The translations under genes were made by a program, and so were the position numbers. This document shows, piece by piece, positions 25,053 through 36,990 of a stretch of DNA of 64,000 nucleotides. Positions within the stretch are counted from its first letter, which is position 1. The number at the start of each line of letters is the position of its first letter. The stretch is from Imbricaverruca yamaguchii (Eukaryota; Arthropoda; Thecostraca; Neoverrucidae). The stretch covers positions 957,501 through 1,021,500 of the forward strand of contig JAOTOL010001458.1 of assembly GCA_034440575.1 (NCBI GenBank). Reading direction: 5' to 3'. The notes below the pieces were generated by a model. The model had not been told where the DNA came from, ran no database searches, and worked only from the letters and a program-made list of their open reading frames with translations.

Positions 25053-25689
25053 CTGGTGTACCACAAGTTCGTGCTTATCGCAGGTCGAGTCACCTCTCAA
25101 GGCGGAGTGGCTAGAGTGCTTCTCGCCCATGATGCTGCGCAAACGAATGCTGCTCTCCTACAACAATTATCTTACTCGGACACATGATGGGTTCATGCTG
25201 GAGCCTGGTCCCCGTCGGAAGATCTCGAGCATATGGTTTGAAAATGCTGACTTGGCAAGCTGGGTACGTGGGGTACCTCCTCAATCTACAAACGCAACGC
25301 AATCCAGTTTTGCTCTTCTCATTGATATGTAACGCAGTTTCGCCCTTTTCATGGATAGTGGCGGCTCATGCGCCTCTGCTAAGAGACTGGCGGTCGACGA
25401 GGTACAAAACGCTCCCAGGACGATTATGAAGGCGGCATGATGTACTGTGTTGAGAGTGCTTATGTTGAGAAGCTGGCCAAGCTGTAGACAAGGCAGCGGT
25501 ACCCGAGTTTTGATAGTATGCACGATCCGCATTGCCGCAAATGAGCAACCTAACGAAATGATTCGTACGTTGTGCTAGACCGACATTTCATGACATTTAA
25601 AGAATTTTCACTCCGTTTTCGTATAACTTCTATGTGGTTCCCATACGACACGAAACTGTCAAATGGAACAGCCAAGAGCCTTGCTGTTG

Positions 25690-25955
25690 ATTTCTTCACC
25701 AACAGGGTAGTGGAACACTGGAACCAGCTGCCAGAAAACATCGTCAGTAGCAGCACATTGTACATCTTTAAAAACAGCATAGACAATCATTATAAGAATA
25801 TAGGGCTTGCTTTTCAGTATTACAGGGAGGGCTGATTAACAGTTTTGGTGTGCAACTGGTTCAGTGTACAGAGTGCAACCAAGAAGGGCCCTTGTGGCTC
25901 ATAGTTGCACTAATCTTTTATGTCTTTATGTCTTTATGTCTTTATGATTGGAAGG
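25690..25955 (+). mobile_element. 5'-truncated CR1/L2-like LINE, 3' end only
   Basis: Close match to the 3' end of the element at 47.6-52.5 kb. It encodes the shared C-terminus (FFTNRVVEHWNQLPENIVSS through QYYREG), then the 3' UTR with AAGAAGGGCCCTTGTGGCTC and TTGCACTAATC, and ends in three TTTATGTC-type 8-bp tail units at about 25914-25945. Homology begins abruptly at about 25692, as expected of incomplete reverse transcription. Only a few differences separate it from the long copy. Confidence 0.9.
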
Positions 25956-27379
25956 GTACATGGCGTCCCAAAAGCTGGATTTTAGAACTGTGGCAACTTG
26001 GACAACGGCCGAAGTACCTGGCCGTCGTCCTTGTCCTGGACAACCGGAAGCTATTTACGATACTCCACCTCTACAGATTGGAGACGGCATGCTGCATTTG
26101 CCTCGACAGGAACGATATGCGTGATGCAAATGTTCAAACTCAAACAATCATCAGCAAATAGAGAATGTCTGATACTATGCGGTAGTTTATCGCCAATGTT
26201 AAGGACTGTGCACACCTAGCGTAATCTCGGCACAAAAAAAAAACAGCGCAATGACGGACGCATATGTTGAGACATGTTGCAATCTACAAGGTGAGAAAAA
26301 ACCGCAGCTGATGTAGCTCCAATCCGACGAAGATCAGCAAATATAGCGAACGCAGTTTATCCCGGGCAGTCTATCGACCTTGCGTCAAGGCCGCTGGTGT
26401 GCGAGCGGAAACAGTTGAGAAAACCCAACTTTGTCCGCCTGGAAATCGCCAGCGTTTTGTAGGACTCGTCAGACAGCTGACGCAAGGCCGGCGCAATGAC
26501 AGAACCGGCAGACCCATTGGGCCCCATGCTAACTGTTCGCTACCTTCGCGTCGATTCCGACAGTGCGTCGAGGTTACGCCAGGTGTGAACAGTCCTTTAG
26601 TCATCATCACTGCAAACGAGGCATCACATCAAACAAGACTCACATGCCCCGGCATGAGACGGCATGAACCAAAATGCCACAAGTGCACATAATAGCAAGG
26701 CAGGGTCACGGCAATGCACGCCGCATGCAGCGAACAGCGGTGGGTAGGATACTTCACGCAAAGTCAGAGAAATTAGAAAATTCAGATATTGTCATTGGAA
26801 GTGCAGAATTATACTGGCTGCCTGATTAAAGAGGCACAGTTATGTTGTCCAACGCCAGGGCGCACGAAATGTTTTATTTTGGTTGGTTGTTTGGGCCTTT
26901 GGGCACAAGGACTACCCGAAAGATTTACTGGAATGGTTTTGGCGACGAATATTGGAGAGTAAAAATAAAAGGTCCTGTAGAACGCCGGCAAGCAGGTGAG
27001 GGGTACCAGGCTACTGCATGCCCGCACACACAAGGAAGTGCTGCGCAATTCACGTACAGTATTAGCGCCGTGATGACAGGCGAGCTGACACACCACGAGT
27101 ATCGCCGGCTCCCCGGCAGACACGAGTGTCAGAACTGCGTCCAGACTCTGTTAGGCGGAACACTTGTGAAGTGTTCGATTGGTCGGCACCATTGATTTGC
27201 TGTGTTTCTCCGCTCTGGCCACCTGACCGGCCTGCGCGACTCGAACCGGTTTTGCGGGCGCGCCGAATCCTGGCGTCCTCGGGGAGCGGCAAACCAGACA
27301 GCTGCTGCCGTTCCGGCCGCAATGCTCATGAAGTTGCCGAGCGGCCGTGGGCTTTGCGTGCGACTGCTGTGCACTGCGA
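25956..27379. other. Unique sequence, no gene seen
   Basis: Short frames only. Nothing recognised. Confidence 0.35.
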
Positions 27380-27690
27380 CAGGCGAGGGCGGGGGCGGGG
27401 GCGGGGCGGGGCGGGGGCGGGGGCGGGGGGACCGACCGGTCGGCAGGCCAGCCGGCTCGGGCCCCAGCATATCTGAGTGTGGGCGGGACACGTCACAGGT
27501 GCCCGCCCCACCGCCCACTCCCGCCGCTCACACTCGCCGCCCGCCCCGCCGCCCGCTCCCCCGCCCCGCCGCCCGCTCCCCCGCCCACTACCGCCCACTC
27601 CCGCCGCCCGCTCCCCCGCCCACTCCCGCCCACTCCCGCCGCCCACTCCCGCCGCCCGTCCCGCGGCCTGCTCTCGCCGCCCAGGCTGGC
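27380..27690. repeat. G-rich then C-rich low-complexity tract
   Basis: GGGGGCGGGGGCGGGG runs at about 27388-27431 are followed at 27495-27680 by CCGCCCGCTCCCCCGCCC repeats. Runs of three or more G occur on the + strand in the first part and on the - strand in the second. Confidence 0.9.
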
Positions 27691-27869
27691 TCGAAGCGCG
27701 CCACCGATTCGCGCCATTCGGACCCCCAATGCGAGGCTATATTTGACCACCTGCACCTCTACTTCCGGGAGCTGACGCGGCTCGCATCATCAGGAGATGC
27801 GCTTCATCGAGCCTTGGTGCGGTGGTGGACCGTGCTTAATATCGCTATCCGTGCACTTTAAAGCAACGG

Positions 27870-28111
27870 TATATTTCCGATGCATGAAGTATTTGTGTAG
27901 GTACTATGAAGAAGTATGTACCGGAGCTGAATATATGGCTTGTCCGAGATGCACAACAGCAATGCCACGCACAGCCTGTACGAACACATTGTGCATAGGC
28001 GAGGCAGGAGCTCCCTCAAGTTTCCTGACTAAGTCAGATATTGACGTTTCTAAGCCACATTTCAAGCATTTTACAGCATTTTGCCTCCATTTCATTGTTG
28101 TATTTTTCTAG
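27870..28111 (+). other. Unassigned frame with a CxxC motif
   Basis: The frame from about 27870 contains a YY..........CPRC..........CTNTLC arrangement that might form a zinc ribbon. The spacing recalls the CPGC....CIFC frame at 38033-38329. No known family can be assigned and no splice sites or start context support a gene; it may be a remnant of an old transposase or simply chance. Confidence 0.2.
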
Positions 28112-28339
28112 CATGATCGGGCAAGGTAATTCAATTTTGGCGGGAAAGGTAGAGAATCACCGCAAAAGCTGAGAATGCATGACTTCAAGCTTAGGGTGCT
28201 TATGTACCACCAGACGATATAAAGTTCCATCTAATGACATGTAATGTTTTAAGATTGGTTGTGGTTTCAATGTAAATGCAATATGCTTCCTTTCCACACT
28301 CAAACAATTATCTCTTACAAGCCGGTCGATTAGATCCTC

Positions 28340-28975
28340 CCTTTTAGTAAGAAGTATGACGGCTGTCCGTGAGAAATGTGACGGCTGTCCGTGAGAAGTG
28401 TGGCGGCTGTCTGTGAGTTCAGTGTTACAGTTGTTGCGCCACGTGTAGCAGCTGTTGTGAGATGCACAGCTGATGTTCGTGAGATGTATTGTAGCTGTTC
28501 TTTTAGATATATGACACCTGTTTGTGGGATATTTGTCAACTATTTGTGAAATGTGTGGAAGCTGTTTGTGAGATGTGCAGCAGCTGTTTGTGAAATTTAC
28601 AGCAGCTGCTCGTCAGATGTGTGGCAGTTGCTCGTGAGATGTACAGCAGCTGATCGGGAGATGTGAGGCAGATGCTCGTGAAATGTATAGCAGGTGATCG
28701 TGAGATATGTGGCAGCTGCTCGTGATGTGTGTGTCAACTTCTCGTGAGATGTGTGGCAGCTGCTCGTGAGATGTACAGCAGCTGCTCGTGAGAGGTGCAG
28801 CAGCTCGTGAGATGTGTGGCAGCTGCTCGTGAGATGTACAGCAGCTGCTCGTGAGAGGTGCAGCAGTTCGTGAGATGTGTGGCAGCTGCTCGTGAGATGT
28901 ACAGTAGCTGCTCGTGAGATGTGCAGCAGCTCGATAGATGTGTGGCAGCTGCTTGGGAGATGTGTGGCGGTGGAA
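28340..28975. repeat. Degenerate 22-bp minisatellite, about 27 units
   Basis: Unit GAGATGTACAGCAGCTGCTC plus GT (22 bp), alternating with a GAGATGTGTGGCAGCTGCTC type; some units have 3-base deletions. Each unit carries the CAGCTG palindrome. Unit identity declines towards the left edge. Confidence 0.92.
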
Positions 28976-29152
28976 ATGAATCTCACAAGCATGGTATTCT
29001 AAAGTGGCGCGTTGGTGGCGCAACGTGTGTCCGAAGAACTTCGTGAACGTCTGTGGGACGATGACAGAAAATGGAAGCTCAAAGTTGCGGTGGATGGAGT
29101 TGATTTTGACAGCATTGCATCTGAACTTCGTCACAACTGTTCTGGTGCCGAA
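28976..29152. other. Short unique segment
   Basis: No feature recognised between two arrays. Confidence 0.35.
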
Positions 29153-29265
29153 GGGTTGCCTGAGGGCGGAGGGCTGACTGAGGGCGGAGGGCTGACTGAG
29201 GGCGGAGGGCTGACTGAGGGCGGAGGGCTGTCTGAATGCGGAAGGCTGCCTGAGGGCGGGGGATT
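29153..29265. repeat. 18-bp minisatellite (GGGCTGACTGAGGGCGGA), 6 units
   Basis: Three near-identical central units with diverged outer ones. Confidence 0.95.
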
Positions 29266-30134
29266 TATACGTCACTCAGCTGATTAGTCCGTATGTAGTG
29301 CTCCACCAGGTCTCCCCTCCTGCTGCCGTCCCACTCGGCTGGATTTATCGCTAGCCAGGGCGCGCGTAGTGGGACGACTGGAATTAACGCACGAGACAAA
29401 AATAATCGCGCTTGTTTGATCACTGGGACCACATGAAGCTTTCAACGCATTGTTCTAAGGTACCATCTGCTTGCAGTTTCAGACGAATCCGGTTCTTTTC
29501 GTGCTATGTCCCATCGCTAGATTATCACGGAGTTTTAATTGTCGTTAAAAAAGTAATATATTTATCTGACGTTGAAAACACTACTGTACATAAATCACCA
29601 GATTCACCACGCTTCGTACTTCGGTTTATAACGGAATAAACTTTCTAGCGTACCTAAGGCTTGCCACGTTTCAGGTAATTTCTGTCAATATTGCAGGTAG
29701 CGTGAGGCGTAAAGAATATCGTATCGAGTCTGCGTCACATTTCCGGTCAATACCATATCAATGGGACACGACGCTCAGCCACCCAGCGGAGTCATCAGCC
29801 CGCCGCTCATTCACCAGTCTATTTATATCAATGACAAGATACGGGAATTGCTTACTTCGCACCGATTTATGAGTTATCTTGGCGGCGAAGTCCGAACTGT
29901 ATCGGCCTTCATCAAACTACACAAAACGAAACTAATGCTGGGTAATTGAAACAATGAAGCCTGGTTGGCACGTTCGGATGGTCAAGGCTCAGTACACAAA
30001 TCGCCACCAAATCGCTATGCATCAGTGCTTCCCGCCGTCGGCACCAGTGCAGCGAGACGACGTCTGCCGGTTTGTTCCACGCGGCAGCTCACCTCAGTGA
30101 TTGTGACTCCACGCGAGACCGGCCAGGACCTGCT
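29266..30134. other. Unique sequence, no gene seen
   Basis: Several short frames, including 29761-29949 (+), of unknown meaning. Confidence 0.35.
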
Positions 30135-31095
30135 CCGAGCCAGCAGGTAGCGTCACTCACAGCATGTGTCACCCGATCAAATGAACACACCCCGAGCCAG
30201 CAGGTAGCACCATCCACAGCAGGTGTCACCCGAACAAATGAACACACCCCGAGCCAGCAGGTAGCACCATCCACAGCATGTATCACCAGAGCAAATGAAC
30301 ACACCCCGAGCCAGCAGGTAGCACCATCCACAGCAGGTGTCACCCGAACAAATGAACACACCCCGAACCAGCAGGTAGCACCATCCACAGCAGGTGTCAC
30401 CCGAGCAAATGAACACACCCCGAACCAGCAGGTAGCACCATCCACAGCAGGTGCCACCCGAACAAATGAACACACCCCGAGCCAGCAGGTAGCACCATCC
30501 ACAGCAGGTGTCACCCGAACAAATGAACACACCCCGAGCCAGCAGGTAGCACCATCCACAGCAGGTGTCACCCGAACAAATGAACACACCCCGAGCCAGC
30601 AGGTGGCACCATCCACAGTAGGTGTCACCCGAACAAATGAACACACCCCGAGCCAGCAGGTAGCACCATCCACAGCAGGTGCCACCCGAACAAATGAACA
30701 CACCCCGAACCAGCAGGTAGCACCATCCACAGCAGGTGCCACCCGAACAAATGAACACACCCCGAGCCAGCAGGTAGCACCATCCACAGCAGGTGCCACC
30801 CGAACAAATGAACACACCCCGAGCCAGCAGGTAGCACCATCCACAGCAGGTGTCACCCGAACAAATGAACACACCCCGAGCCAGCAGGTAGCACCATCCA
30901 CAGTAGGTGTCACCCGAACAAATGAACACACCCCGAGCCAGCAGGTAGCACCATCCACAGCAGGTGTCACCCGAACAAATGAACACACCCCGAACCAGCA
31001 GGTAGCACCATCCACAGCAGGTGCCACCCGAACAAATGAACACACCCCGAGCCAGCAGGTAGCACCATACACAACGGGCGCCACTCGAACAAGTG
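30135..31095. repeat. 57-bp minisatellite, about 16-17 units
   Basis: The 57-bp unit contains GAACACACCCCGAGCCAGCA, GGTAGCACCATCCACAGCAG and GTGTCACCCGAACAAAT. The period is 19 codons without stops, so a 373-codon frame on + (30072-31193) and a 344-codon frame on - run through it. Variation between units (GTGTC/GTGCC, GAGCC/GAACC) is concentrated at a few sites, which points to homogenisation of the array rather than protein selection. Confidence 0.95.
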
Positions 31096-32088
31096 AACAC
31101 ATTGACTGGAAATGGTCTAGCAAATCTGAGACCGTAAGCGATGGAGCCGGGTGGCCGACAGGGGCCCAGTACCCCCACTTAAATCCGGAATGACAACCCT
31201 ATCATATCGTTGACTGGGATAAAAATGACCTAAAAACGGCCCAGTGCCCCACCCCAGCTAGGTTCTGACGTTCCGCAACCTATGCTTCATATTCGGAATT
31301 AAAGAGATTGCGCATGCTTTAACTTTGCAAGTTTCAGTTGATTACCTTATGAAGCCACGGCGCCATGACGCCGTAGTTCAGTTTGTGGAGCCACGACCTG
31401 CATCGGATACTCATTGAAACGAAACAGGACTGGCGCAGAAGCGGGGTCAGAGACTTGTCCCCTCCTCACTTTGGGAATCCTTACGATTAGCTCTGTGGGA
31501 CAACATGGCACTGGCCCCTCCATTCTCCACCAGCGTTTCTACACGCTGGTTGGTATGGCGGTGACGACTTACATTTGGACGCAGAACCAGGTGACATGCC
31601 AAAAATATTACAATCAGGGATGTTGTTTTATATACTTTTAAGAGGGAAAGTGTCGCCTCGATGTTGGAATTGCCCCTCCCCCAATAATTTCAACCTTTAA
31701 CATGGAACCCTATGGAGTGTGCCCCACAATCCATTTTGGCCTGCCCATTGCCTTCATGTATTCCCCCACCCCGCCTCACAATACTTCTAAAAATGAACAC
31801 GCGATTAGGATGCGGCTGTTCGGCTGACATTCAGATTTCAGCACGCTTCCGTCGCCTCGGCTATACTGTGAGCTGACATCAGAGTTCGGTTGTGGTTTTG
31901 CTGTCTTGAATTAACTCGCATCAGGACGACCCGCCGCACCAAAATACACCGTCTTTGAAAGCACTGAAGATGAGCGAACCAAGGCGATGCTACGCTGCTC
32001 ACTCCCACCCCAGCTCCCGCCAATGTTCAGTATGAGCGGTCCGGGGGCACTGGGCTTGCCGGCCCGTGACGCAGCTGGAGGACGGACG
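31096..32088. other. Unique sequence with a diverged interspersed repeat
   Basis: At about 31695-31790 the text (ACCCTATGGAGTGTGCCCCA...) resembles 43200-43290 (ACCCTTATGGAATGGGCCCC...), suggesting two old copies of one interspersed element. A CAGGGGC start near 31157 could be a transposon end. No gene recognised. Confidence 0.35.
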
Positions 32089-32175
32089 CTGATTGGTCAC
32101 CATTATTTGTGAGTGGAGTTCTGATTGGTCACCATTATTTGTGAGTGGAGTTCTGATTGGTCACCACGCTTTGTG
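32089..32175 (+). promoter_or_regulatory. Three tandem inverted CCAAT (NF-Y-like) motifs
   Basis: CTGATTGGTCAC (inverted CCAAT box with good NF-Y-style flanks) occurs three times in a 32-bp tandem repeat whose spacer reads CATTATTTGTGAGTGGAGTT. A TATA-like TTTATATA follows at about 32207. Whether this is a promoter is inference; the frame downstream (32205-32576) is not recognisable. Confidence 0.4.
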
Positions 32176-32548
32176 TTTTGCACTAGAGGCTTTGTTTTGC
32201 AATTATGTTTTATATACGCCAAATTACTGAATGGAGGTATTCATGGCGATTTAATGACAATAGCAGGATCATTTATTCGTCAGCGCAACTTGTCATTGCA
32301 GACGATAGCATACCCGATAGAGTGGGAATTCAGTCATCAACTGCGCCGTTAGTGTCGCTTCTGAGACAGTTTACCAACCAAACACCCAGTAGCTACATCA
32401 GATATACGACAATTTCGTGCAATGGACTAATCACATTGTTATGTGATGGAGATTCACAGAAGGACGAAGCATCGGCTCATGTGGCGCGCATGCCATCGCT
32501 TGAGCATCACTATCGTCATGACGTCACCCGTGATGACAGGTGCCGAAG

Positions 32549-32585
32549 TGTCATCCGTCATAACGGGCAGTTATGACGGATGACA
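32549..32585. other. Perfect 16-bp inverted repeat with 5-nt loop
   Basis: TGTCATCCGTCATAAC, loop GGGCA, then GTTATGACGGATGACA. The arms pair without mismatch. A TGACGTCA-like motif lies about 30 bp upstream. Confidence 0.9.
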
Positions 32586-32909
32586 GTTATGCTGAGCGCC
32601 TTCCAATTTTAGAGGCGGACTAGTCTGCCCGGTGATTCTCGCCCTGAACATCCCATCCTCATCTCGAATGCATCCGGCGTGCATCGTTTTAGCCCGGGAA
32701 TGATTCTACCTTCGTTGTCACGTTGTTGCTTCGACAATTACGTGCCGAGGTGTGGAAAAGAAAGCGCACCGCCACACGATTCTCCGGTCGTCACGGCCGC
32801 TTTACTGCCAGATGCGGCACGTCGGAGCACTGTGAACGTTAGCGTGTCATCGGCCAGAATTGAACGTCAGGCGCCAGCACTTCAAATTTACACACGCTCC
32901 TGCGCAGCA
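32586..32909. other. Unique sequence, no gene seen
   Basis: Part of a 244-codon + frame (32679-33413), half of which is the next array; not supported as a gene. Confidence 0.35.
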
Positions 32910-33240
32910 CTTAAGAGCACGCTCCGCTCGAGTGAGCAACTTCAGATCACGTTCCGCTCGAGTGAGCAACTCCAGATCACGCTCTGCTCGAGTGAGCAAC
33001 TTCAGAACACGCTCCGCTCGAGTGAGCAACTTCAGAACACGTTCCGCTCGAGTGAGCAACTCCAGAACACGCTCCGCTCGAGTGAGCAACTTCAGAACAC
33101 GTTCCGCTCGAGTGAGCAACTCCAGATCACGTTCCGCTCGAGTGAGCAACTTCAGAACACGTTCCGCTCGAGTGAGCAACTTCAGAACACGCTCCGCTCG
33201 AGTGAGCAACTTCAGAACACGCTGCGCTCGGGTGAGCAGA
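32910..33240. repeat. 30-bp minisatellite, 11 units
   Basis: The 30-bp unit contains CCGCTCGAGTGAGCAACTTC and AGAACACGYT. Each unit has a CTCGAG palindrome. The period is a multiple of three, hence open frames on both strands. Confidence 0.95.
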
Positions 33241-35067
33241 GTGAAGCGAACTGTGCAACGAGTGAACTGAGCGAAAACACCTTTAAGGGGTGTAAGCACT
33301 CTATTCACGTTTGCTTCTTCGATACCACTTCATACAATACTTCGTTCGAGTGCTACACCTGGATGAGTGTACGTCCATGTATTGCATTTAATATAGCGAT
33401 GGCAGGTGCGTGAAATGGGTGCTGCCGATCCTGTTCTAAATTCCACAGCTGTGTTCTGGTGTTATCACGGCCCAGTAGTACTTCGCTTTCATATTGTGAC
33501 ATTTGATGTGTACAAAGCGTTAATAAGCGATCGCATGTTGAAATATATGGGATCGTATGGTAGGTATTTCACTTTCCACTATTAGGGATACATCATCTAT
33601 ATATTTTACATGTTTAAGCATTGCAATACATTGTATTCAAACCAGCATACCGGGTCCAAACAACCATATATAGTTATCTGGAGCCAATGCTGTGTCGTCC
33701 ATACACCATGAGCCGCAGCACCCGTAGCAATGGTGAACCAAAATTGCAATGATCAATGTCATCGAAATCAACAAATCGGGGACTGCTAAACCACACCAAT
33801 GAGCTAACCAGGAAAAGCGGAAGTCTACCCCTTGAGTGGAGTTTGCAGGAATCGTGAGACTTATCTTGCTGCATTGGAAGGCAACGGAACAAAAATGGCG
33901 GAGACGCGATATCCGTTCAGCTGATCCAACACTCGAATGAGGTGTTGCATATACCCACATGAAACTGGCAGGACAGTGAGTTGTGATTCACGTGGTCGCC
34001 CGTGGCGAACTATGCTAGTGCAATGATCGCATGATCGCGCTACGTCGTGGAAGGACGTGAATTGTGAGCATCTATTTCTGCTGAAGCGTCGCGCTACACC
34101 AGTATCTAATCGTTCAGCGTCATTCCGTCACACTGTGCATGGATCTGCGACCTGAGTGTAGATCCAGTGAAAAACGACCACCCAGTGTGTTCCGCGCACT
34201 TTTAACACTTCGGCCAGATGTTGATTTTGCGATTCGGCTGTAAAAACAGTTTTCAGATCAGATTGCCGAGTTAGAAGAGTACACAATGTGTGCTTGCCGA
34301 ACCTGAGAATTGCGCTGACTTCGATGTGCCACGTCGAAGAAACTCGACGGCCAAAATAAATATATCAGCACGCCATTGGACATCATGCGGGATTATTTCG
34401 TGATTGCTTGCCGCGAATAATAGTGAACTATTCCGAATTTAGACCCCTTTTAGCACCAACACACGACATAATAGTGCATCGCTCTGTGGCGGATCTGCCA
34501 GCAGAGGAACAAGGAAGGTGTCTGCCATGTGGAATAAGATCACGTCACGACGATCGAATAGCTCAATGATAGCTGTCTGCAACGACATATACCAGCGTGT
34601 GCAATGCGTGTGTAGGTGTACGGTCGGCATTCTTCATTCATGGTACATTTTAGTCGTGGCTGGACTCTTATCTGGCAAATGGACGACAAAAGATGCAAGA
34701 TGGGTGATGCGTTTTCGTCAGCCACAATCATCCACGCCAAACGCCCACGGGGACCGGTATTATGAACCGCTCGGCTTTAAGGTATGCAATCCTAACAGAA
34801 CATAATCCAGAATGAATAGCAATGCTCTCTGTTACGCTAACGCACCTCTCTGCATGCCTCCCACACGAGCGGACATTGACGTAGTGCAACGAGCTGTACA
34901 ACGATGCAGCGCAATTCACGGCCACGCATCTCAATTGATTATAACTTCCAACGCCTCAAAGATGCCTCAACAGTGTTTTGCAGTCGCATAAATCCAAACT
35001 CACCACTTCCCTTTACGTCAGCGGGGCAACACATTCTCATCACTGAATCGCACAGACATTTACGCAT
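33241..35067. other. Unique sequence, no gene seen
   Basis: About 1.8 kb without supported features. Frames at 33637-33960 (-) and 34518-34805 (+) have no recognised domains. Confidence 0.35.
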
Positions 35068-35180
35068 CGAACTCCATCGCGACTCAGAACTCCATCGCGA
35101 CTCAGAACTCCATCGCGACTCAGAACTCCATCGCGACTCAGAACTCCATCGCGACTCAGAACTCCATCGCGACTCACCGC
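35068..35180. repeat. 18-bp minisatellite (CTCCATCGCGACTCAGAA), 6 units
   Basis: Six almost identical copies; the last diverges into CACCGC. Confidence 0.95.
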
Positions 35181-35384
35181 TACATTCTACGGCCAAGTCA
35201 ATGACGTCAGAGGAAAGACATTGCAGTACTCAGGCCAAACTGCCATACAACACAACCTCTGTCAAACGCCATACTCAACAACATACACACGACATGTATA
35301 ACAAACCTACCACGACTGCTCTGGCCTGCTCTTTCATCGGGACGTACCTGCACGTGTACGGGCTTTGATTGCCTTGCGTACTGG

Positions 35385-35565
35385 GTGGTTCACAGCACAC
35401 TTTGCGCACCGTCACGGCCAATGGCGCCGCCCACGCTGTTTGGACGTTGGACCGCGGGATTGGCAAGTGTTGCGAATGGTACTAGTGTTAAGCCCGATAC
35501 CCTCGTATCCAGAGATCAACACTCTAACCACCCACCCCACCGGCCCGGGGCGGTCTTTTTGACCG
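35385..35565 (-). repeat. SINE-like copy related to 41120-41285
   Basis: Shares with the later copy the blocks CACCGTCACGGCCAATGGCG (there CACAATCACGGCTAATGGCG) and CACGCTGTTT, then a diverged tRNA-like end. On the minus strand the 5' end carries GGTTAGAGTGTTGATCTC, which looks like a tRNA D-arm/anticodon segment. The copies are too diverged to place exact ends. Confidence 0.5.
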
Positions 35566-35819
35566 GATGTTCTGTCTGTACATCTGCCGCCTCCAGCTGT
35601 GCTGACCAGTGCCCAGATGTGCTCCCTCTGGCCACCGCCAGATAGCCAGCTGCCAGGCGAAGCCGGCGGCACAACACATGCGACTCGGTCCGTTCAGCGG
35701 CTCTCAACCTGTGCAACACAGAGTCCTCGCCGCTGACCGGTCTGAGCATCCCCGACGAAGCCTTCCCGGCCGCGGAAGTCGGGGAGCCCACTCCCACAGC
35801 GCCGTCGAGGACGCAGCGT
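35566..35819. other. Unique segment
   Basis: No supported feature. Confidence 0.35.
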
Positions 35820-36150
35820 CCGGGCGCCGGAGGCTATGATGCCGTACCTCAGCGCCGAAGGTTATGACACCCGCACCTCGGCACCGGAGGTTATGATGGC
35901 AGTACCTCTGCGCCGGAGGTTATGACACCCGCACCTCGGCACCGGAGGCTATGACACCGACACCTCGGCGCTGGAAGCTATAACGTCCGCACCTCGGCCC
36001 CGGAGGCTATAATTTCCGTACCTCAGCGCCGGAGGTTATGATCCCCGTACCTCAGCACCGGAGGTTATGACAACCGCACCTCGGCGCCGGAGGTTATGAT
36101 GCCCGTACCTCAGCGCCGGAGGCTATAACACCGGCACCTCGGCGCCGACG
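35820..36150. repeat. Approximately 32-bp minisatellite
   Basis: About ten units built on GCGCCGGAGGTTATGA and CCCGYACCTCRGC, with small length changes. Confidence 0.9.
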
Positions 36151-36299
36151 GAGGCGGCCGCCAGCCGCCGTGTCTAATTAGCGCCGACGTCGCCACCCAC
36201 CGACCTGAGCTACGGCGCCGGCTGACGAGTCGGCCGGGCAGCGAGACGGGCCGCCGTCCCCCGGCAATAAATAGCGGCGGCGGGCCGCCACAGAAGCCG

Positions 36300-36990
36300 G
36301 CCTGGCTACCGTCCGGTGGCGGGCGGGCCTGGCTACCGTCCGGCGGCGGGCGGGCCTGGCTACCGTCCGGCGGCGGGCGAGCCTGGCTACCGTCCGGCGG
36401 CGGGCGGGCCTGGCTACCGTCCGGCGGCGGGCGGGCCTGGCTACCGTCCGGCGGCGGGCGGACCTGGCTACCGTCCGGTGGCACGGGCGAGCCTGGCTAC
36501 CGTCCGGCGGCGGGCGGGCCTGGCTACCGTCTGGCGACTGGTGCCTGGCTGCCGTCCGGCGGCGGGCGGGCCTGGCTACCGTCCGGCGGCGGGCGGGCCT
36601 GGCTACCGTCCGGCGGCGGGCGGGCCTGGCTACCGTCCGGCGGCGGGCGGGCCTGGCTACCGTCCGGCGGCGGGCGGACCTGGCTACCGTCCGGTGGCAC
36701 GGGCGAGCCTGGCTACCGTCCGGCGGCGGGCTCCGGCGGGGGCTGGCTACCGTCCAGCGGCGGGCGGGCCTGGTACCGTCCGGCGGCGGGCGGGCCTGGC
36801 TACCGTCCGGCGGCGCGGTGGCACCGTTGGCGATGTGCCTGGCTACCGTCCGGCGGGGGGGCCTGGCTACCGTCTGGCGGCTGGTGCCTGGCTGCCGTCC
36901 GGCGGCGGGCGGGCCTGGCTACCGTCCGGCGGCGGGCGGGCCTGGCTACCGTCCGGCGGCGGGCGGGCCTGGCTACCGTCCGGCGGCACG
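36300..36990. repeat. 27-bp GC-rich minisatellite, about 24 units
   Basis: The unit GGCGGGCCTGGCTACCGTCC followed by GGCGGCG gives nine codons, hence the open GYRPAAGGP-type frame (36316-37107) and its minus-strand partner. Blocks of units are themselves duplicated: a segment including TGGCACGGGCGAGCCTGG recurs at about 36479 and 36695, and GGCGACTGGTGCCTGGCTGC has a near copy at about 36874. Confidence 0.95.

Noticed and set aside
30135..31095. CRISPR-like appearance of regular repeats
   Set aside because: There are no unique spacers between repeats and the context is eukaryotic; these are plain minisatellites.
30072..31193. 373-codon + frame with 19-residue repeats, resembling a repeat protein
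   Set aside because: The 57-bp array is also open on the minus strand for 344 codons; variants are shared between units without a codon-position bias I can see, and there is no signal peptide or unique domain.
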